Shown here: one piece after another, positions 7,840 through 15,938 of the stretch | How positions within the stretch are numbered: position 1 is the stretch's first letter | Layout: each line of letters begins with the position of its first letter | NCBI GenBank assembly: GCA_035570275.1 | Contig: DATMNI010000221.1 | Location: 1 to 48,520 of the forward strand | From: DATMNI01 sp035570275 | GTDB taxonomy: Bacteria; Acidobacteriota; Terriglobia; Bryobacterales; Bryobacteraceae | Length of the DNA stretch: 48,520 nt | Direction: 5' to 3' | Notes under the pieces: generated by a model | Databases searched by the model: none | Seen by the model: only the letters and a program-made list of their open reading frames with translations | What the model was told of the DNA's origin: nothing | Translations under genes and position numbers: made by a program

Positions 7840-9656
7840 AGCTGCGGCCATTATCAATTAAACGGCGCGAAGCCCAGGCCCTATGGATTGCCGGTGGCGT
7901 ATTAGGCGCGCTGCTGGCGTTGCAGGCGCAGGCCCCGGTTTCGGCTCCGGCTTCGTCTGCGGCGCTGGCTTCGCCGGGCGATCCGGTTCTGCAGGCGATG
8001 AAGGACGAGATGGACCGCGCGCGCAAGCTGACCATCTCCAACCTGGAAGCGCCCTACTTCATTCAGTACGTGATTGATGAGGACGACAACTTTGGCGTGA
8101 CGGCCAATCTGGGCGGTTTGCTGACGCGCCGGCACGATAAGTTCCGCTCGCCCGAAGTGCGCGTTCGGGTGGGAGACTACAAGTTCGACAACACCAATTT
8201 CGCGGGCGGCGGATTCGGCTTCGGGTCGCGCTACGACCTGGAACGGTTTCCGCTGGAAAACGCCTATCCGGTGCTGCGGCGTTACCTCTGGCTGGAGACC
8301 GATTCCGCGTACAAAGGCTCGGTGGAAGCTATCTCCCGCAAGCGGGCGGCGCTGCGCAACCTCACCCAGAGTGAACAACTCAACGATTTTTCGCACGCCG
8401 AACCGGTGCACCTGATTCGCGATTTTTCCAAGCCGGCGATTGACGAGGATGCCTGGGCGAATCGGGCGCGCGCGCTTTCGGCGATTTTTGTGCAGCATCC
8501 GGACGTCAAGAACTCGAGCATCGAACTGGAATCGAGCGTCGGCGGATACTACCTGGTGAACTCCGAAGGGTCGGAGGTGCGGCAGCCGGAAAATGTGACC
8601 TATCTGCGGGCGCGGGCTTTGGCACAGGCTCCGGATGGCATGGCGGTTCGCGACGCCGTAACCTTCCATGCGCTGGATGCCGCGCGGATGCCGAACGACG
8701 CCGAGTTGACCCGCGGGGTGACGGCCCTGGCGGAGAACGTGGTGGCCCTTTCGCACGCGCCCAAGGGCGAGGATTACAGCGGTCCGGTGCTGTTTGAGGG
8801 CCAGGCGGGTGCGCAGATTCTGGCCGAGGTGTTGGGGCGGAACCTGGCGCTGGGGCGCAAGCCGGCGGGCGATGGAGGCCGCGGCGGCGGCGGTTTCCAG
8901 AACAGCGAACTGGAAGGCCGCGTGGGCGCGCGCGTGCTGCCGGAATCGTTCGAAGTGCTGGATGACCCCACGCAGAAGGAATGGCGCGGCCGGCCGCTTT
9001 TCGGAAGTTACGAAGTGGATCGCGACGGCGTGATGGCCAAGCCGGTGCGGCTGATTGAGAAGGGCGTGCTGAAGAACTACCTGCTGACGCGCCAGCCGGT
9101 GCGCGGGTATGAGGGCTCGAACGGCCACGCCCGTCTGCCGGGGCCGTACGGCGCCAACGCCGCCACCATCGGCAATTTGTTTATCAGCTCCACGGACACC
9201 GTGCCGGCGGCGGAGTTGAAGAAGAAACTGATCGAACTATGCAAGGCGCGCAGTAAGCCTTACGGGATGATTGTACGAAAGATGGATTTCCCGTCTTCGG
9301 GGTCCACCGGCGAGGTCAGGCAACTGCTCTCCGGGCAACAGGGCGGGCGGCCGGTGAGCCTGCCGATTCTGCTTTACAGGGTCTACCAGGACGGCCATGA
9401 GGAATTGGTGCGCGGCATGAAGTTCCGGGGGTTGAATGCGCGCTCGCTGAAGGACATTCTGGCGGCGGGAGACGACAGCGCGGCTTTTGAATTCCTGGAC
9501 AACACGGCGCCCTTCGCAATGATGGGCGGCGGCGGCTTTACGGCGGAGACCTGCGTGGTGGCGCCCTCCGTTCTGATCGACGATCTGGAACTGCACCCGG
9601 TCGAAGAGGAACTGCCGAAGCTGCCGCTGGTTTCGGCGCCCGACATGGTACGGTAG
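7836..9656 (+). CDS. Exported TldE/PmbA-like partner without metal site
   Basis: 606 residues, clearly paralogous to the preceding gene over its whole length. Shared blocks include RRYLWLETDSAYKGSVEAIS, GVLKNYLLTRQPVRGYEGSN and a C-terminal LLYRVYQDGHEELVRGMKF segment. At the position of HEIFGH it reads ILAEVLGRNLAL (about 328-339), so neither metal histidine is present. The third-ligand context is also changed (FTAETCVVAPSVLI). The N-terminus has a membrane-spanning or signal stretch, LWIAGGVLGALLALQAQAP. The ATG overlaps the upstream stop by four bases, which implies coupled translation and equal dosage. A glycine-rich insert (GDGGRGGGGFQN) follows the lost metal site. The best reading is the non-catalytic subunit of an exported TldD/TldE pair. 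Confidence 0.82.
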   Translation: MKLRPLSIKRREAQALWIAGGVLGALLALQAQAPVSAPASSAALASPGDPVLQAMKDEMDRARKLTISNLEAPYFIQYVIDEDDNFGVTANLGGLLTRRHDKFRSPEVRVRVGDYKFDNTNFAGGGFGFGSRYDLERFPLENAYPVLRRYLWLETDSAYKGSVEAISRKRAALRNLTQSEQLNDFSHAEPVHLIRDFSKPAIDEDAWANRARALSAIFVQHPDVKNSSIELESSVGGYYLVNSEGSEVRQPENVTYLRARALAQAPDGMAVRDAVTFHALDAARMPNDAELTRGVTALAENVVALSHAPKGEDYSGPVLFEGQAGAQILAEVLGRNLALGRKPAGDGGRGGGGFQNSELEGRVGARVLPESFEVLDDPTQKEWRGRPLFGSYEVDRDGVMAKPVRLIEKGVLKNYLLTRQPVRGYEGSNGHARLPGPYGANAATIGNLFISSTDTVPAAELKKKLIELCKARSKPYGMIVRKMDFPSSGSTGEVRQLLSGQQGGRPVSLPILLYRVYQDGHEELVRGMKFRGLNARSLKDILAAGDDSAAFEFLDNTAPFAMMGGGGFTAETCVVAPSVLIDDLELHPVEEELPKLPLVSAPDMVR

Positions 9657-9662
9657 GGCGGC

Positions 9663-11975
9663 GTGCGGCTGCTGGGCCGGTACATCTTCCGGGAAATAGT
9701 GACGAGCGCGGTGTTGGGCACGCTGCTGGCCACGTTCGTCATTTTCCTGCGGGTCGGCATAGACCCGATTTTCGAGCTGCTGGTGCGGTCGAACGCCAGC
9801 GCCCACACCATCCTGCTGCTGTTCGTGCTGGGGCTGCCGCCGGTGCTGCCATCGACCATTCCGTTTGGCGTGCTGGTGGGGATTCTGATCGGGCTGGGCC
9901 GGATGGCGGCCGATGGTGAAATCACCGCTATGCGGGCGGCCGGCGTCTCCAGCCGTAAAGTGATCCTGCCGGTGCTGGTCTTCGCCACGATATGCACCGG
10001 GATGGCGGCGTATGCTTCGCTCCGGCTGACGCCGCTGGCTTTCCGCGAGAGTAACCGCATCAAGCAGGAACTGGAGGCCAACCAGCTTACGGCGGACGTG
10101 CAGCCGCGCATTTTCGTGGACAACTTCCCCAACACGATTCTATACGTGGGCGAGGTGAAGCCGGGTCCGGTGGCGCTCTGGCAGAACGTCTTCGTGGCCG
10201 ACGTAACGCCGCCCGAGAAGCGCAAGAGCGGGATGCGCGAGCAGGCGACCGGGCCCATGATTACCGTGGCGCGCGAAGCGCTGGCCGTGCCCGACGTCAA
10301 GAACAACCGGATGCAGCTTACTCTGCGCGATACGGCCACGCACGAGATGAGCAAGGACCAGAAGTCGCAAGACACCACCGCGCCGCGCCAGGACCAGGCG
10401 ATCGATGCGGCGCCGCCCGTGCAATCGCCCGCGCGGTCAAGCGCCATGAACACGCGGCAGTTGATGGAATACACCGGGCCGGACGTGGAAAACAGGGTGG
10501 AACTGCACCGCCGCTTCTCGCTGCCGTTGGCCTGTATCACGCTGGCCATGGTCGGTATTCCGCTGGGCGTGGCCACGCGCAAGGGCGGGAAATCGGCCGG
10601 CTATGTGAACGCGCTGTTCCTTTCCTTCTTTGGCTACTTCCTGTTTTCGCTTACGTTGATCGGGTTGGCCAAGCAGAAAACGCTGCCGGTTCCGGTGGCG
10701 TTATGGCTTCCCAACGCCTTGTTCTTCGTGGCGGGCCTGGTCTTTTTGTTCCGTATGGAAATGCCGGGCGAGGGCGACTTCTTCGGCAGCGTCAAGAACT
10801 TCTTCAGCGATTGGTTCGGCAGGCTGAAATCCAAAACGGCGCCGGAGCGCTCCGGTCTTGGGGGATGGCGTCTGCCGATGCTGCCGCAGCTTGTGGACAC
10901 ATACGTCCTGACTAACTTCGTGTTCTATGTGGCGGTGATGCTGGCCAGCTTCGTTTCGCTGACCCTGATCTACAACTTCTTCGAACTGATGGGCGACATG
11001 CTGCGCAACAGTACGCTGGTGAAGATGTTCACGTACTTGTTTTTCCTGACGCCGTCGCTGATTTACACCATGCTGCCGATCAGCGTTCTGGTGGCGGTCC
11101 TGGTTACGTTCGGGGTGCTCACCAAACATAACGAGGTGACGGCGTTTCGGGCCTGCGGGGTAAGCCTGCACCGCCTGGCCTTGCCGATCCTGGTAATGGC
11201 CACGCTATTCACCGGCGGGCTGTTTGCGTTCGACTTCTATTACGTGCCCAAAGCCAACCTGAAGCAGGATGCGTTGCGCGACGAGATCAAGGGCCGGGCG
11301 ACACCGCAGACCTATCTCAATCCGGACCGCAAGTGGATCATGGGGCACGGGGCGAGCCGCATCTTTTACTACCGGTATTTCGACCCGTCGGAGCCATCCA
11401 TGAATGGCGTGAGCGTCTTCGAATTGGAGCCCAAGACGTTCCGCCTGACGCGGCAGATCTCCGCGGTGCGCGCGCATTGGAGCCCGCCGCTCAAGACCTG
11501 GGTCTTCGAGGACGGCTGGTCCTGCGACTACATCGGCGCTTTTTGCGACAAGTCCGCGCCGTTCCAGGCGAGCACGTTTCCCGAACTGACCGAGCCGCCG
11601 GATTATTTCCTCAAGGAAGCCGTGCAGGACAAGCAGATGAATTTCGCGGAACTGGAGCGCTACATCACGGACCTGAACCAGAGCGGATTCGATACGGTCA
11701 AGCTGCGGGTGCGGCTGTTCCGCAAGTTTTCGGTGCCGTTCTTCGCGTTGATCATGGCGATGATCGCGGTTCCGTTCGGCTTCCTGGTAGGCAATCGCGG
11801 CGCCATGACGGGCATCGGGGTGAGCATCGGCATCGCCATGGCGTATCTGGCGGTGGGCCCGTTGTTTGAGAAAATCGGCAACGCCGGCCTGCTGCAACCC
11901 GAGGTGGCGGCGTGGGCGCCGGACATGCTGTTCGGGCTGGCGGGGATGTATCTGTTGTTGCGGATGCGGAGTTGA
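9663..11975 (+). CDS. Single-chain LptF-LptG lipopolysaccharide export permease
   Basis: 770 residues, about twice the size of one YjgP/YjgQ protein. Residues about 1-370 form a complete LptF/G unit, starting MRLLGRYIFREIVTSAVLG, with IPFGVLVGILIGLGRMAADG, MRAAGVSSRKVILPVLV and a C-terminal four-helix set. A short polar linker (about 370-405) leads to a second complete unit beginning LVDTYVLTNFVFYVAVMLA, with FRACGVSLHRLALPILVMA. Each has the periplasmic beta-jellyroll between membrane blocks. In Proteobacteria LptF and LptG are separate genes and pair with the LptB ATPase to extract LPS. Fusion would fix the 1:1 ratio. GTG 9663 is six bases after the TldE-like stop, so the three genes form an operon. 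No LptB is nearby. Confidence 0.88.
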   Translation: MRLLGRYIFREIVTSAVLGTLLATFVIFLRVGIDPIFELLVRSNASAHTILLLFVLGLPPVLPSTIPFGVLVGILIGLGRMAADGEITAMRAAGVSSRKVILPVLVFATICTGMAAYASLRLTPLAFRESNRIKQELEANQLTADVQPRIFVDNFPNTILYVGEVKPGPVALWQNVFVADVTPPEKRKSGMREQATGPMITVAREALAVPDVKNNRMQLTLRDTATHEMSKDQKSQDTTAPRQDQAIDAAPPVQSPARSSAMNTRQLMEYTGPDVENRVELHRRFSLPLACITLAMVGIPLGVATRKGGKSAGYVNALFLSFFGYFLFSLTLIGLAKQKTLPVPVALWLPNALFFVAGLVFLFRMEMPGEGDFFGSVKNFFSDWFGRLKSKTAPERSGLGGWRLPMLPQLVDTYVLTNFVFYVAVMLASFVSLTLIYNFFELMGDMLRNSTLVKMFTYLFFLTPSLIYTMLPISVLVAVLVTFGVLTKHNEVTAFRACGVSLHRLALPILVMATLFTGGLFAFDFYYVPKANLKQDALRDEIKGRATPQTYLNPDRKWIMGHGASRIFYYRYFDPSEPSMNGVSVFELEPKTFRLTRQISAVRAHWSPPLKTWVFEDGWSCDYIGAFCDKSAPFQASTFPELTEPPDYFLKEAVQDKQMNFAELERYITDLNQSGFDTVKLRVRLFRKFSVPFFALIMAMIAVPFGFLVGNRGAMTGIGVSIGIAMAYLAVGPLFEKIGNAGLLQPEVAAWAPDMLFGLAGMYLLLRMRS

Positions 11976-11981
11976 GGGGCG

Positions 11982-12009
11982 GGGGGCCGGGGGCCGGGGG
12001 CCGGGGGCG
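11982..12009. repeat. Heptanucleotide repeat (GGGGGCC)n
   Basis: Three GGGGGCC units and one GGGGGCG follow the LptFG stop codon directly. The period equals that of the GGTGGCC array at 19764-19854, and the units differ by one base, so both may belong to one class of slippage-prone heptamers. Confidence 0.75.
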
Positions 12010-12026
12010 TCGCCAAAAATGACCTC

Positions 12027-12090
12027 GCTTCCTAACGGTCGAGCGACAAGTCGCGGCTCTGATCGGAGCCGCGCGCGTTAGCAAGCGGTT
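12027..12090. repeat. Dispersed palindromic repeat (CGCGGCTC/GAGCCGCG family), copy 1
   Basis: The core hairpin is CGCGGCTC-TGATCG-GAGCCGCG at 12052-12073. It is flanked by CTAACG on the left and CGTTAG on the right, extending the inverted repeat. The same words recur at 30567-30632 and, more diverged, at 37246-37355. Translated on the minus strand it gives the RAAPIRAAT peptide often seen in spurious predictions. It separates the LptFG operon from a VOC gene. Confidence 0.75.
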
Positions 12091-12157
12091 TCCTGATACG
12101 TTGGCGAACTTCTGAAACGGCGTACTAAGCTAGAGTCAGGCCGCGGAAGGGGACCGG

Positions 12158-12547
12158 ATGAAGCGTACGTGGACGATCATAGGGGTAAGCGACGTGCCGG
12201 GCAGCTTCAAATGGTACCAGGCGCTTTTCGGTCAGCCTGCTACCCTTCCCGCCCATCACTACTTTGGACAAATCCTCGATTCAGATGGAACTGTCTTGCT
12301 CTGCCTCCACGAGTGGGGCGCCCACGAACATCCCTCATTGAAGAGCCCCGATCACGGGAAACCCGGGAATGGCCTCCTGTTGTTCTTCCGTGTCGATGAC
12401 TTCGACCTGGCGCTTCAAAAGGCACGCTCTCTCGTCACTCGGCTCGACGAGGAGCCACACGTGAATCCGAACACTCAAACCAAGGAGTTCTCGCTCCGGG
12501 ATCCGGACGGATATTACGTTACGATCAATGCGTTCTCTGCGGCCTAA
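12158..12547 (+). CDS. VOC-superfamily protein
   Basis: 129 residues with the two-module glyoxalase fold: WTIIGVSDVPGSFKWYQALF at the N-terminus and EFSLRDPDGYYVTINAFSAA at the C-terminus. The histidine-rich middle (LCLHEWGAHEHPSL) and the terminal DPDGYY segment could hold a metal, but the substrate is unknown. A purine-rich AAGGGGACCGG lies just upstream of the ATG. It stands alone between a repeat and a convergent M23 peptidase gene. The 181 bases downstream (12548-12728) show no gene or clear terminator. Confidence 0.82.
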   Translation: MKRTWTIIGVSDVPGSFKWYQALFGQPATLPAHHYFGQILDSDGTVLLCLHEWGAHEHPSLKSPDHGKPGNGLLLFFRVDDFDLALQKARSLVTRLDEEPHVNPNTQTKEFSLRDPDGYYVTINAFSAA

Positions 12548-12728
12548 GAAGACCTCGCAGCTACTGTATGCGTGCCAGGTCGAACAACCGAGCGCCGGCC
12601 GGGCTTCATGGAGTAGCGCCATTCCGTTAGGGAGCGTTTCGCGGAGTTTTGATGATTCTGATCGAGTCACGCACTGCGGCCCGGCCCGGCCGTGTCCGGT
12701 TGAGGACGATCATCGAAGGATCGGGAGG

Positions 12729-13583
12729 TTAGGTCCAGAGGTGCAGCAGAGTTGAAGGTTCCAGGTAGGAACCCTGCCATTGCACGGCGAAGTGCAGGTG
12801 AGGGCCGGTGGCGCGGCCGCTCGATCCACTTTTTGCGATGCCCTGACCCTTCTGTACCGCCGCGCCCTCTTTCACCAGGAACTCTGAAAGGTGCATATAC
12901 AGGGTGAAGATGGATTCTCCGTGATCGATGACGATCAAACCGCCTTCGAAGTACATGTCGCGAACGATGGCGGCGCGCCCGGAGTTGGCGGCTTTGATCC
13001 CGGTGCCCATCGGGGCCGAATAGTCGAGACCGTGGTGAGTACTCTGCGTCGTGCCGTTGTAGATGCGGCGCACGCCGAACGACGAGGTGTAACGGGTCTG
13101 AGCCGGTGCGGTGAAGGCGCCTTGCCAAAGACGCTCGGGAGGCGAGGATTTGAACACCGCGCGCTTGATCGCCACCTCTGCATCGATTCTGGCCTGAACC
13201 TCTTTGGGCGGCTGCACGAACTTCGGCGGAACGTTGATGGTGGAGGACGGATAGAAGTGGGCCTTTACCGGGATCTCGATGGTCTGGCCGTTGAAGACCA
13301 GAGGGTAACTGCCGGGCGCGCAATCCAGACCGGCGCCTGCGAGAGCTGAGAAGGAGCCGTCGCCAGCAGACCGGAACTCGATGTTTTTGTCCAGCCAGGT
13401 TGCGGAGCCGGCACACGCCGTCGTCTTAAATAGGATCGGTGCGCCGACGAAGACAGGCAGAGGAGTCCAGTCGACCAGCAGCGGGCGATCAGGGGCAGCA
13501 GCCTTGGCGGCGGCAGGCGTGGCTAAGGCGAGGAGCAGTGCGCGCCTCCGAGTCATTGCGTCCGGGCTGTCGGGGATCGTCAC
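12729..13583 (-). CDS. M23-family peptidoglycan endopeptidase, Tat or Sec exported
   Basis: 284 residues. The C-terminal 120 are a LytM/M23 domain: SFGVRRIYNGTTQSTHHGLD supplies the HxxxD zinc pair, and GPHLHFAVQWQG supplies the HxH. Such enzymes cut peptide cross-links in peptidoglycan. All ligand motifs are present, so it should be active, unlike degenerate LytM activators. The N-terminus has TRRRALLLALATPAAAKAAA, a twin-arginine-like signal. The long frame begins at GTG 13583. An ATG at 13556 directly before TRRR is an equally good start. A beta-rich middle (about 40-130) precedes the catalytic domain. The gene begins 19 bases after the truncated sigma-factor gene on the same strand and may be read through from it. 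Confidence 0.85.
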   Translation of the reverse strand: MTIPDSPDAMTRRRALLLALATPAAAKAAAPDRPLLVDWTPLPVFVGAPILFKTTACAGSATWLDKNIEFRSAGDGSFSALAGAGLDCAPGSYPLVFNGQTIEIPVKAHFYPSSTINVPPKFVQPPKEVQARIDAEVAIKRAVFKSSPPERLWQGAFTAPAQTRYTSSFGVRRIYNGTTQSTHHGLDYSAPMGTGIKAANSGRAAIVRDMYFEGGLIVIDHGESIFTLYMHLSEFLVKEGAAVQKGQGIAKSGSSGRATGPHLHFAVQWQGSYLEPSTLLHLWT

Positions 13584-13602
13584 GGGTGTTCGATTTATTA
13601 TC

Positions 13603-13902
13603 CTATTCTCCGTCCGGCGCCCGCAGTTTGCCGCGGCCGAACTCTTCGTGTTTGCGCTGGGCGACGGTGTTACGGCGGAAGAGATCGATGGCGCGGCCTT
13701 GGTTGGTGGCGGTGAGCCAGGCGCCGGGATTTTCGGGGACGCCGGATTGCGGCCACTGTTCGAGGGCGGCCAGGAGGGCTTCCTGGGCGAGGTCTTCGGC
13801 CAGGCCGACGTAGCGGGTGAGGCGGGTTAGGCCGGCGATGACGCGGGCGGACTCGATGCGCCAGACGGCTTCGATGGTGCGGTGGTGATCGGTAGCGGAC
13901 AC
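13603..13902 (-). pseudogene. ECF sigma factor (DGPF-linked, ECF42-like), truncated after region 2
   Basis: Only 99 residues, against roughly 400 for this class. It contains the N-terminal sigma-2 domain: IEAVWRIESARVIAGLTRLT, then VGLAEDLAQEALLAALEQWP and AIDLFRRNTVAQRKHEEFGR. Sigma region 4 and the long C-terminal extension are missing, because the frame stops after KLRAPDGE. The two genes upstream encode DGPF proteins, the known partners of this sigma class, which supports the assignment. The conserved basic stretch near KRRAID reads TNQGRAID, so core-binding residues have also drifted. It starts at GTG 13902, inside a perfect hairpin. It is either decayed or a deliberately small region-2 fragment. 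Confidence 0.78.
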
Positions 13903-13915
13903 TGCTACCGATCAC
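13885..13915. promoter_or_regulatory. Perfect 12-bp inverted repeat around the sigma start codon
   Basis: GTGATCGGTAGC (13885-13896) and GCTACCGATCAC (13904-13915) are exact reverse complements separated by seven bases. On the transcript the GTG start codon of the truncated sigma gene would sit in the loop. This could be a translational lid, an operator or a terminator for the DGPF genes. No T-run follows. Confidence 0.6.
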
Positions 13916-13945
13916 ACCAGTTTCAAACGGGGAGTGCAAGAGCGG

Positions 13946-14383
13946 CTATTTGTTTGCGGTCTGATTCGGCAGCTGAGCACGCGCGCGTATTTTGTGCTGG
14001 ATCTGTTCTTCGGACAGGATGGGGGCGAAGTCTTCCATCTCAAAGACCTGGCGGATTTCGACTTCGTAGTCGCCGCCGCTGCAGTTGGGACAACGCTTGA
14101 CCCACTCGATGGCCTCTTCAAGGGACTTGACCTGCCAGAGCCAGAAGCCGGCGATGAGCTCCTTGGTTTCGGTGAAGGGGCCGTCGACGACGGTACGAGA
14201 CTTGCCGGAGAACTTGACACGTGCGCCTTTGGAGCTGGGATGGAGGCCATCCATGGCGAGCACGATGCCGGCCTTGATGAGTTCCTCGTTGTACTTGCCC
14301 ATTTCGGCCACGGACTGTGGATCGGGAAGTGCGCCTTCTTGTTCGGATTCTTTCGTTGCTTTGATGATAACCATGAATCGCAT
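13946..14383 (-). CDS. DGPF (YCII-related) domain protein
   Basis: 145 residues. The core reads MRFMVIIKATKESEQEGALP, then VVDGPFTETKELIAGFWLWQ and KSLEEAIEWVKRCPNC, which is the DGPF branch of the YciI-like fold. Genes of this branch sit next to ECF42-type sigma factors, as here, and are thought to belong to that regulatory or detoxification unit. The biochemical activity is not established. ATG 14383 has GAGGAC about nine bases upstream. It is the second of two DGPF genes read towards the sigma fragment (gap 43 bases). The tail includes two cysteines (CPNCSGGDYEVEIR). Confidence 0.88.
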   Translation of the reverse strand: MRFMVIIKATKESEQEGALPDPQSVAEMGKYNEELIKAGIVLAMDGLHPSSKGARVKFSGKSRTVVDGPFTETKELIAGFWLWQVKSLEEAIEWVKRCPNCSGGDYEVEIRQVFEMEDFAPILSEEQIQHKIRARAQLPNQTANK

Positions 14384-14457
14384 TTTCTTTGTCCTCTCTG
14401 AGCTGAGTTGGGATGAATGTGAAAGTCTCGCGGATTTGGCGGCGAGGGCTGCCTGGG

Positions 14458-14805
14458 CTATTTTGCGGGCTGTTCGTAGAGCTGGCGGATCTCGGTCTCC
14501 CCGTCGCCTGCTACTTTTAGGAAGCGCTTGGTGATTTCGATGGCCTCTTCTTTGGATTTGGCCTGGATGAGGGCGAAGCCGCCGACGATCTCTTTGGACT
14601 CGGTGAAGGGGCCGTCGGTGACGGTGTAGCTGCCGCCGGTGGAGCGGACACGCGCGCCGAGGGCAGAGGGGAGGCAGCCTTCGGTGGAGAGCAGGAAGCC
14701 TTCTTTAAAGGACTGCTCGATGAACTTGCCCATGGTTTCCATCATCTCTGGGGTGGGTGGGGCGCCCTCGGCTTTAGCGGGCTTGTAGATGCATAGGAAT
14801 CGCAT
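14458..14805 (-). CDS. DGPF (YCII-related) domain protein
   Basis: 115 residues, close to the standard length for the family. The pattern is MRFLCIYKPAK, a central LSTEGCLPSALGARVRSTGG, TVTDGPFTESKEIVGGFALI and KSKEEAIEITKRFLKVAGDG. It is clearly paralogous to the downstream gene. ATG 14805 is preceded by GAGGAGAAG, the best ribosome site of this cassette, so it is probably the first gene of a three-gene unit (DGPF, DGPF, sigma fragment). Confidence 0.9.
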   Translation of the reverse strand: MRFLCIYKPAKAEGAPPTPEMMETMGKFIEQSFKEGFLLSTEGCLPSALGARVRSTGGSYTVTDGPFTESKEIVGGFALIQAKSKEEAIEITKRFLKVAGDGETEIRQLYEQPAK

Positions 14806-15118
14806 TGCTTCTCCTCTTATTTGTTAGAGCATATTTGTTCGCTCTATTGATGCGTCGAAGGAGGTGTGGGGAAATCGACAGAGTGGCGATTATTTTTGAA
14901 TTTATTTGCGGGGGCTCGGTACCGACCTTGGCCCTGTTACAAACTTTGGGTCGAACGTCGACGTTGTTTCGCGACTCTGATTCTCTGGTGTAAGGCAATC
15001 CACATTGACGCGTCGTCGCCATATGGTTGATTGGCGTATCCGGCCGACTTCGCCGGGTGGGTTACTCGCGCGACTCGTAAACTGCTGATCAGCGAGAACC
15101 GGGCCGGGCGTGTACCAG
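14806..15118. other. Gene-free upstream region of the DGPF/sigma cassette
   Basis: No protein-like frame is seen over 313 bases. The stretch around 14815-14920 is AT-richer than the window average and should hold the minus-strand promoter. A short plus-strand frame (14805-14993) has no family resemblance and no ribosome site. No convincing -35/-10 pair stands out. Confidence 0.5.
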
Positions 15119-15490
15119 CTACGTCTGCGCGATCACCTCGAACACGTAGCCGTTTACGGGCTCGCGGAAGAAGAAGCGTTCGTGCACACCGGGGCGGACA
15201 GGTTGCATCAGGTGCGCGCCCGCGGCCAGCAATCGCTCTTTCAGCACGGCAATTCCCTGAGCCGGGCGGAAGATTGCGATGTGCCTTCCAAACTCGCCCT
15301 CGAACGGCGAGACTGCAAAGCCTTCGACGTAGACGATGTGCATTTGCTGGCCGCCGCCTGCCGCGAGCCAGACCGTTTCCACGGGCGAGTTGGCCGGAGC
15401 CGGATCGCGGGTGTAGCCGAGGGTTTGCTCAAGAAACCGGGCGGTACGTTCGACGGCGAGTGTCGGCAGCGTGAGATGGGCAAGACTCAT
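15119..15490 (-). CDS. VOC-superfamily protein
   Basis: 123 residues: HLTLPTLAVERTARFLEQTL at the N-terminus, FGRHIAIFRPAQGIAVLKER in the middle and ERFFFREPVNGYVFEVIAQT at the end. This is the two-module VOC pattern with His, His and Glu at plausible metal positions. No substrate can be named. It follows a cupin gene by seven bases on the same strand, so the two are probably co-transcribed and may act on related small molecules. Confidence 0.82.
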   Translation of the reverse strand: MSLAHLTLPTLAVERTARFLEQTLGYTRDPAPANSPVETVWLAAGGGQQMHIVYVEGFAVSPFEGEFGRHIAIFRPAQGIAVLKERLLAAGAHLMQPVRPGVHERFFFREPVNGYVFEVIAQT

Positions 15491-15497
15491 AGAGCGG

Positions 15498-15896
15498 TCA
15501 AGCGGAAAAGCCCTCGGCCAGCCACTTCGACCAATAAAACGTCATCTGCGCCGACCCAGTGTTGGTGATGCCGTGCAGCGTGTTGCCGGCGCAATACATC
15601 ATGGCGCCCGGCCCGACCGGCGTGACCTTGCCGTCGCACTCGATCATTCCAGTGCCGTCGGCAACGATCAGGATTTCCTCTTCCGCGTGGCGGTGCGGCG
15701 GGTGGGGGCTGACGCCCGGATCGAGAGTGGCCATACCGGCGCAAATCCCTCGCAACTGGTCGGTGGGTCCGTTGTAATGGACGAATACGGTACAGCCCGG
15801 TTCGCGGATGGGCGCGATTTCCGTGGCGGCGATGACGCCGTCCTGGAGTTTCGGAGCCGTGGTTGCAGCGGCGACGACGTTGTTGGTTTCCGGCAC
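15498..15896 (-). CDS. Single-domain cupin protein
   Basis: 132 residues. Cupin motif 1 reads GVSPHPPHRHAEEEILIVAD (HxH and a downstream glutamate), and motif 2 follows as GAMMYCAGNTLHGITNTG with the final histidine. These are the four ligands of a metal-binding small-molecule cupin. The start is GTG 15896. The N-terminus has no convincing signal peptide (NNVVAAATTAPKLQDGV). It is the first gene of a pair with the VOC gene. Confidence 0.85.
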   Translation of the reverse strand: MPETNNVVAAATTAPKLQDGVIAATEIAPIREPGCTVFVHYNGPTDQLRGICAGMATLDPGVSPHPPHRHAEEEILIVADGTGMIECDGKVTPVGPGAMMYCAGNTLHGITNTGSAQMTFYWSKWLAEGFSA

Positions 15897-15938
15897 GAAT
15901 TCATTATAAAACGGGTGCCCTGCTCCGCGCCTGGTGTC

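Noticed and set aside
6475..7857. A 460-residue open frame on the minus strand
   Set aside because: It lies wholly opposite the TldD gene, is rich in His/Arg/Val typical of antisense frames and has no family match I can see.
14805..14993. Small plus-strand ORF MLLLLFVRAYLFALL
   Set aside because: It has a hydrophobic start but no ribosome site, and it occupies the promoter region of the divergent cassette. Its composition fits an accidental frame.
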